Origin: Clostridia bacterium
GTDB lineage: Bacteria; Bacillota_A; Clostridia; Christensenellales; Aristaeellaceae
Direction of reading: 5' to 3'
Length of the DNA stretch: 5,679 nt
Assembly (NCBI GenBank): GCA_017648805.1
Contig: JAGCIC010000005.1
Span: forward strand, 1 to 5,679
The notes under the pieces are model-generated. The model searched no databases, was not told the origin of the DNA, and saw only the letters and a program-made list of their open reading frames with translations. Numbering within the stretch: position 1 is the stretch's first letter; every line of letters starts with the position of its first letter. Shown piece by piece: positions 1 through 3,531 of the stretch. A program made the position numbers and the translations under genes.

Positions 1-1065
1 AAATCCGGACAGGGCGGCAGGAAGCAGACCTATAATCTGGACACGCTGGTGGCGCTGGCGCCGTTCATGGACCAGGAGAGCCTGGACAAAGCCGCGCGGG
101 AAATGGATCCCGTGGCGGATCTGCAGTCGCTGGCGGCGCTGGCACCCTTCGTGTCATCCAAGGTGCTGAGTGATATGGTGCGCCGGAACGCCGGCAGTCT
201 GCCCACGCAGACTCTGGCCGCGCTGGCGCCTTTCCTGGACCGGGATTTGCTCGAAGAGCTTGCCCTCAGGTCCGAAGACGAAGGCAACGAAAAGCGCATG
301 ATCGTACTGGCGCCCTTCCTGCCCCGCAAAGAGGTCGGCAGGCTGTTTAACAAACTGAAGGAGAAGCTGGGCGGCTTCATACGGGTGTTCGAGGACGAAA
401 AGCCGGCGCCTTCCCGGGGCGACGGGCCGGATTTCACAGAAGGGGACGTGGATGCGCTGATCGCCGGCGCGGACGGCGATGATATCCCGCGCCTGGCCAG
501 GATGTTCGCAGGCCGGCTGGACGAAAGACTGTGCGGCAAACTTATCGACGCCTGCGATGAGGAAGAGATACCGCGTCTGGCCAGGGAGATCAGGCACCGC
601 CTGTCCCGCGGCATGGTCACTCGGCTTATCGATGCCTGCGACGACGAAGCGATGGCGGACCTGGCGTCAGAGATCAGGGATATGGTGGACACAGAGCAGA
701 TAAACCGCATGATCGGGGGCTGTGACGAGGAACAGATACCGCGTCTGGCGTATTCGCTCAGGGACAGACTGGACAGGGAGAATATCGAAAGGCTCATAGA
801 CGCCTGCGATGAGGACGAACTGGAGGAACTGACTAAGGTGATCGGCCCGCTGCTGGACGAAGGGCTGACAGACCGGCTGATCGACGCCTGGGACGGCGAG
901 GAACTGATGAGTCTGTGGGCGCTGGCGGGAGACAAGGCGAGCGACAAAAACGTTGCGCACATGCTGGACGCCTGCGACTCGGACTGCCTGGCGGAACTTG
1001 CCAGGGCAATGGGGGAGCGCCTGAGCCCCGGGCAGATCAGGGAAGTATTTGAAAGGCTGATGTAG
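1..1065 (+). CDS. Acidic helical-repeat protein with two 28-residue repeat families (5' partial)
   Basis: The reading frame is open from the first base to a TAG at 1063-1065, giving 354 residues; the true start lies before the window, and the GTG at 49 is internal. Residues 16-127 hold four tandem 28-residue units with the core LAPF. A hydrophilic linker (about 128-151, Pro/Gly/Asp-rich) follows. Residues 152-347 hold seven exact 28-residue units with the core LIDACD followed by acidic residues and then PRLA, ending in a short EVFERLM tail. The amphipathic pattern with L/I/A at fixed positions suggests two-helix units stacked as an alpha-solenoid (inference). No signal peptide, membrane segment or catalytic motif is visible in this part, so it is probably cytoplasmic or a C-terminal scaffold for an unseen N-terminal domain. 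I do not recognise the family; protein-protein binding is the most likely role. The opposite strand is also open but encodes an implausible Ser-rich product. Confidence 0.82.
   Translation, partial: KSGQGGRKQTYNLDTLVALAPFMDQESLDKAAREMDPVADLQSLAALAPFVSSKVLSDMVRRNAGSLPTQTLAALAPFLDRDLLEELALRSEDEGNEKRMIVLAPFLPRKEVGRLFNKLKEKLGGFIRVFEDEKPAPSRGDGPDFTEGDVDALIAGADGDDIPRLARMFAGRLDERLCGKLIDACDEEEIPRLAREIRHRLSRGMVTRLIDACDDEAMADLASEIRDMVDTEQINRMIGGCDEEQIPRLAYSLRDRLDRENIERLIDACDEDELEELTKVIGPLLDEGLTDRLIDAWDGEELMSLWALAGDKASDKNVAHMLDACDSDCLAELARAMGERLSPGQIREVFERLM
46..381 (+). repeat. Four 84-bp coding repeats, LAPF type
   Basis: Units start at 46, 130, 214 and 298, each 84 bp (28 codons) with no indels. The first three begin L-x-A-LAPF (LVALAPF, LAALAPF, LAALAPF) and the fourth begins MIVLAPF. 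The rest of each unit is a variable amphipathic segment rich in L, E, D and R. The array may begin before the window, because the residues just upstream of the first unit are visible but the gene start is not. Confidence 0.85.
454..1041 (+). repeat. Seven 84-bp coding repeats, LIDACD type
   Basis: Units start at 454, 538, 622, 706, 790, 874 and 958, all exactly 28 codons. Their opening residues are ALIAGAD, KLIDACD, RLIDACD, RMIGGCD, RLIDACD, RLIDAWD and HMLDACD. Position 6 is Cys in five of the seven units, Ala in the first and Trp in the sixth. Position 7 is always Asp. Short identical DNA runs remain between units: 17 nt at 547-563 and 799-815, and 16 nt at 566-581 and 734-749. This supports origin by tandem duplication followed by divergence. 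Confidence 0.9.
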
Positions 1066-1084
1066 CCGGCGGCACGGCGCGTCA

Positions 1085-1115
1085 GGCGGCTCTGCGGGAG
1101 CCCGCTTTCCATTTC
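1085..1115 (+). terminator. Weak rho-independent terminator-like hairpin
   Basis: GCGGCTC (1086-1092) pairs with GAGCCCGC (1098-1105) across a 5-nt loop, with one bulged C on the 3' side. A short T-rich tract (TTTCCATTT) follows. It lies 20 bp after the stop codon of the repeat-protein gene, where a terminator is expected. The T-tract is interrupted, so termination may be partial and some readthrough into the transporter gene is possible. Confidence 0.4.
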
Positions 1116-1200
1116 TCACCTAAAACTAATACGCTTTTCGCCAAAAGATAATATCGGAGGTGTAAAATGCTGTTCATATACTTCTCCTTCGGAGGACAAA
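1110..1200 (+). promoter_or_regulatory. AT-rich leader of the MATE gene with two Shine-Dalgarno sites
   Basis: This stretch is clearly more AT-rich than its flanks, as expected for a promoter and 5' leader. It contains a short inverted repeat, CTTTT (1134-1138) with AAAAG (1143-1147) around CGCC. GATAAT at 1147-1152 resembles a -10 element, but no convincing -35 lies at the right distance, so I do not assign a promoter. GGAGG occurs twice. The copy at 1156-1160 lies 6 nt before an ATG at 1167, and the copy at 1191-1195 lies 5 nt before the MATE ATG at 1201. If GATAAT were the -10, the transcript would begin at or inside the first GGAGG, leaving only the second site usable. Confidence 0.4.
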
Positions 1201-1379
1201 ATGCAGAAGAATCCCGGCAAACCCCTGTCTCACGACGAAAAGATGGGCACGATGGCCATAGGGCCGCTGCTGATATCCACCGCACTGCCCATGATGCTGT
1301 CCATGCTGGTGCAGGCGCTGTACAATGTGGTGGACAGCCTTTATGTGTCCCGTCTGGCCTCCAGCGAGGAAGCGCTTAA
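1167..1379 (+). CDS. Possible short upstream ORF overlapping the MATE start (doubtful)
   Basis: An ATG at 1167 has a good Shine-Dalgarno (GGAGG at 1156-1160, 6-nt spacer) and opens a 70-codon frame that runs 179 bp into the MATE gene in another frame. Its first codons (MLFIYFSFGGQ) include the second Shine-Dalgarno as Gly-Gly codons. Beyond 1201 the sequence is constrained by the MATE gene, and the peptide there (Arg, His, Ala, Gln-rich) looks like out-of-frame translation. Known uORFs of this layout can couple to or compete with initiation downstream. Whether this one is translated cannot be judged from sequence; it may be chance. Confidence 0.2.
   Translation: MLFIYFSFGGQNAEESRQTPVSRRKDGHDGHRAAADIHRTAHDAVHAGAGAVQCGGQPLCVPSGLQRGSA
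1191..1195 (+). promoter_or_regulatory. Ribosome binding site of the MATE gene
   Basis: GGAGG lies 5 nt before the ATG at 1201. No start codon occurs in the same frame through the upstream leader, and the stronger-looking ATG at 1167 is in another frame. This site therefore fixes the transporter start at 1201. Confidence 0.8.
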
Positions 1380-2649
1380 CGCGGTATCCCTGGCCTTCCC
1401 GCTGCAGACGCTGATGATCGGCATAGGCATAGGCACCGCGGTGGGCACCAACGCGATGCTGAGCCGCTATCTGGGCGCGAAAATGCCGTACGAGGCGGAA
1501 CGCAGCGCAAACACGGGCCTGTTTTTGTCCATTATCACCTCTCTGGTGTTCGCGGTGATCGGGCTGAGCTTCTCCAACTTCTACTTCCGTTCCATAAACG
1601 CCCCCGCCATGAAAAACGCGCTGGCGATAGCTGAAGAGATAAAGCGCGAAGCCGAAGTCGCCCGCATAAACAAGATAATCTCCTACGGCACAAGTTACTG
1701 CACCATATGCCTGAGCCTGTCCATGGGCTTCTTCCTGCAGGCCACGTTTGAACGCATGCTCACCGCCACGGGGCGCAGCCGCATCGCCATGCTGTGCCAG
1801 ATGAGCGGCGCGGTGACCAACATACTGCTGGACCCGGTGTTCATTTTCGGCGTGGAAAAGCTGGGCATCCCCTCGCTCGAAGTCGCGGGCGCGGCGGTAG
1901 CCACCGTGATCGGCCAGTTCGTGGCGGGCATAATGGCCATGCTGTTCGTGTTCTTCCGGGTCAGGGAAGTGCGCATACACTTTAAAAAGCTCAGATGGCA
2001 CACCCAGACCGTGAAGGAGATCTACAAGATCGGCCTGCCCTCCATAATCATGCAGTGCGTAGGCTCGGCAATGAACTATCTGATGAACCTTATCCTGATC
2101 GGCTTCACCACCGCCGCCACCGCGTTCTTCGGCGTGTATTACAAGCTGCAGTCGTTCATATTCATGCCCGTGTTCGGTCTGAACAACGGCATGGTGCCAA
2201 TAATCTCCTACAATTACGGAGCCAGGCAGAAGCAGAGGGTGTGGGCCACGGTGCGGCTGAGCATATACATTTCCGTCGCAATAATGACCGCGGGCATGAT
2301 AGCGTTCGAGACCATTCCGGGCACGCTGCTGGGCCTGTTCAACGCGGGCGAGGAAATGCTGAAGCTGGGCACTCACGGTTTACGGATCATCGCCGTGCAC
2401 TTCCCTGTGGCGGGCTTCTGTATAATAATGGGCTCCGTGTTCCAGGCGGTGGGCAATCCCGCCCACTCCATGATAATCTCCGTATGCCGCCAGCTTTTGG
2501 CGCTGCTGCCCGCGGCGTGGCTGCTTGGAAGGCTGTTCGGGCTGGACGCGCTGTGGTTCTCCTTCCTGATCGCGGAGGCGGTGTCACTGGCGCTGAGCGT
2601 GATGTTCATGAAGAGGACGCGTGTGCTGATAGATCAGGCGCTGGGATGA
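1201..2649 (+). CDS. MATE family multidrug/cation antiporter
   Basis: This is a complete 482-residue inner-membrane efflux protein of the MATE family (MepA/NorM/DinF relatives), which exports cationic drugs or metabolites in exchange for Na+ or H+. About twelve hydrophobic segments are visible, at roughly 17-40, 58-80, 104-127, 159-185, 193-216, 227-253, 273-301, 305-327, 350-372, 388-411, 419-444 and 449-470. Family landmarks seen are ALYNVVDSLYVSRL (39-52), the Gly-rich GIGTAVGTNAMLSRYLGA (76-93), NILLDPVFIFG (207-217), GLPSIIMQ (278-285), NNGMVPIISYNYGA (328-341) and FQAVGNP with a following RQ (414-431). The two halves repeat the fold, as expected. It is slightly longer than the usual 440-460 residues because of a charged insert near 136-158. 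It stands alone before a strong terminator. The substrate cannot be told from sequence. There is no adjacent MarR- or MerR-type regulator in the window. Confidence 0.95.
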   Translation: MQKNPGKPLSHDEKMGTMAIGPLLISTALPMMLSMLVQALYNVVDSLYVSRLASSEEALNAVSLAFPLQTLMIGIGIGTAVGTNAMLSRYLGAKMPYEAERSANTGLFLSIITSLVFAVIGLSFSNFYFRSINAPAMKNALAIAEEIKREAEVARINKIISYGTSYCTICLSLSMGFFLQATFERMLTATGRSRIAMLCQMSGAVTNILLDPVFIFGVEKLGIPSLEVAGAAVATVIGQFVAGIMAMLFVFFRVREVRIHFKKLRWHTQTVKEIYKIGLPSIIMQCVGSAMNYLMNLILIGFTTAATAFFGVYYKLQSFIFMPVFGLNNGMVPIISYNYGARQKQRVWATVRLSIYISVAIMTAGMIAFETIPGTLLGLFNAGEEMLKLGTHGLRIIAVHFPVAGFCIIMGSVFQAVGNPAHSMIISVCRQLLALLPAAWLLGRLFGLDALWFSFLIAEAVSLALSVMFMKRTRVLIDQALG

Positions 2650-2677
2650 CGCCGGAACGGGACGTACAAAGGCACAA

Positions 2678-2710
2678 AAAAGAGAGGGTATAGGCCCTCT
2701 CTTTTGTTTT
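2678..2710. terminator. Bidirectional rho-independent terminator between convergent genes
   Basis: AAAAGAGAGGG (2678-2688) pairs perfectly with CCCTCTCTTTT (2695-2705) across a 6-nt loop. On the plus strand the stem is followed by a T-rich tract (CTTTTGTTTT), ending the MATE transcript 28 bp after its stop. Read on the minus strand it is followed by a run of six T (complement of 2676-2681, partly within the stem), ending the transcript of the 256-residue gene, whose stop is only 11 bp away. One hairpin therefore serves both transcription units. Confidence 0.92.
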
Positions 2711-2716
2711 GCGCGT

Positions 2717-3487
2717 TTATTCGATTTCCGCCCCGGCGTAGGGGTCGGGGGCGGGCAGCAGGTAGATCACCGCCGTATCGCTGCCTTCGTATATCAGCCT
2801 CAAAAGGCCGTCTTCCTGCAGCTGCAGCGTAACCTTACCGCCCTCCACTTTGGCCGTCAGCGCGCCGTCCGTAAACGTGAACTCCGTTATCTGACGCCCG
2901 AACAGCCGGCCCGCTAAAGCCGCCTTGCCGTTCTCAACGTACAGCGCGGTGTCGTCGCCTATCGCGGAAGAGAGTATCACGCTGCCTCCCGTCTGTACGC
3001 CGCGCACGGCGGGACGCTTGGATTTATCACGCGCGCTGCCTATCTGCGTGAACTGCGCGCGCCAGAAACCGTTGTAGGCTTCTTTAGAGGCTGCCTTATA
3101 CGCTTCGGCAGGCTCGTATACGCTGGGCGCTTCCCTTCTGAACACCAGGTTGATCGTGCTCCAGATAAGGGCTTCGTCCAGGGGCAGCAGGGGTACCTCG
3201 TTGCCCGCAAGGTACAGCATGCCGTCCTTAAGCTCCCAGACATCACTCACGGACTCCGCGCCGGGCACGGAAAGCGTGTACTCTCCTTTTTCCGTGAGAG
3301 TGAGCTTTATGGCGACTCCCTGAAACTCGGCGTACCAGTCACCTAGTATGGACCGCTCAAAGGGCACGGGCATCTCGTAAAACTCATAGGCGTCCGGGTC
3401 GAAAGGGGGAAGCGGCTCGCCATCCCCCAGGGCAAATGCGCTTAACGCCAGCAGCGCGCACAGCAGTATAGATATCAGCTTCTTCAT
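2717..3487 (-). CDS. Secreted protein with two lipocalin-like beta domains, function unknown
   Basis: This is a complete 256-residue protein. Residues 1-19 are a type I signal peptide: MKK, a hydrophobic core, and a likely cut after AFA (17-19). Cys10 lies inside the hydrophobic core without a lipobox, so it is not a lipoprotein. Domain A (about 46-118) has the pattern LGDWYAEFQGVAIKLTL, then GEYTLSVPG, then WELKDGMLYLAG. Domain B (about 137-245) has GFWRAQF, then ALYVENGKAAL, FTDGALTAKV and LQEDGLLRLIYEG. Both resemble the short beta-barrel/lipocalin-like modules common in secreted Clostridia proteins (recognised by pattern, not by search). No catalytic residues stand out. The start is set by AAAGGAG 6 nt upstream of the ATG, and no other in-frame start fits the signal peptide. 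The gene sits 44 bp after the Ig-array gene and is probably its operon partner. Its ligand is unknown. Confidence 0.85.
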   Translation of the reverse strand: MKKLISILLCALLALSAFALGDGEPLPPFDPDAYEFYEMPVPFERSILGDWYAEFQGVAIKLTLTEKGEYTLSVPGAESVSDVWELKDGMLYLAGNEVPLLPLDEALIWSTINLVFRREAPSVYEPAEAYKAASKEAYNGFWRAQFTQIGSARDKSKRPAVRGVQTGGSVILSSAIGDDTALYVENGKAALAGRLFGRQITEFTFTDGALTAKVEGGKVTLQLQEDGLLRLIYEGSDTAVIYLLPAPDPYAGAEIE

Positions 3488-3493
3488 ATGTGA

Positions 3494-3500
3494 CTCCTTT
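3494..3500 (-). promoter_or_regulatory. Ribosome binding site of the 256-residue secreted protein gene
   Basis: On the minus strand AAAGGAG is followed by a 6-nt spacer and the ATG at 3485-3487. It lies in the 44-bp gap between the two minus-strand genes. That gap shows no hairpin terminator, which supports co-transcription. Confidence 0.8.
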
Positions 3501-3531
3501 CGGATGACAGATTTGTTTCAGCCTATTTGCT

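Noticed and set aside
454..1041. CRISPR-like array from regularly spaced repeats
   Set aside because: The 84-bp units are diverged coding repeats in an open frame, without identical repeats separated by unique spacers.
30..1112. A 360-residue open frame on the minus strand opposite the repeat-protein gene
   Set aside because: Its product is extremely Ser-rich and repetitive because it mirrors the 84-bp repeats on the other strand. The plus-strand frame has sensible helical composition and periodic conserved residues.
1147..1152. GATAAT as a definite -10 promoter element of the MATE gene
   Set aside because: No -35-like hexamer lies 16-18 bp upstream, and the implied start would fall in the first Shine-Dalgarno. 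It is kept only as a remark on the leader region.
1174..2376. A 400-residue open frame on the minus strand opposite the MATE gene
   Set aside because: It is His/Gln/Gly-rich without domain-like patterns. The plus-strand frame is a clear MATE transporter, so this is a shadow frame in GC-rich coding DNA.
1995..2693. A 232-residue plus-strand frame inside and past the MATE gene
   Set aside because: Its composition (Arg, His, Gly, Ala) is that of out-of-frame translation, and it overlaps the conserved second half of the transporter.
3455..3487. Lipoprotein signal in the 256-residue protein (Cys10)
   Set aside because: Cys10 is in the middle of the hydrophobic core and is preceded by ILL, not a lipobox ending in Gly or Ala. 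A type I site after AFA fits better.
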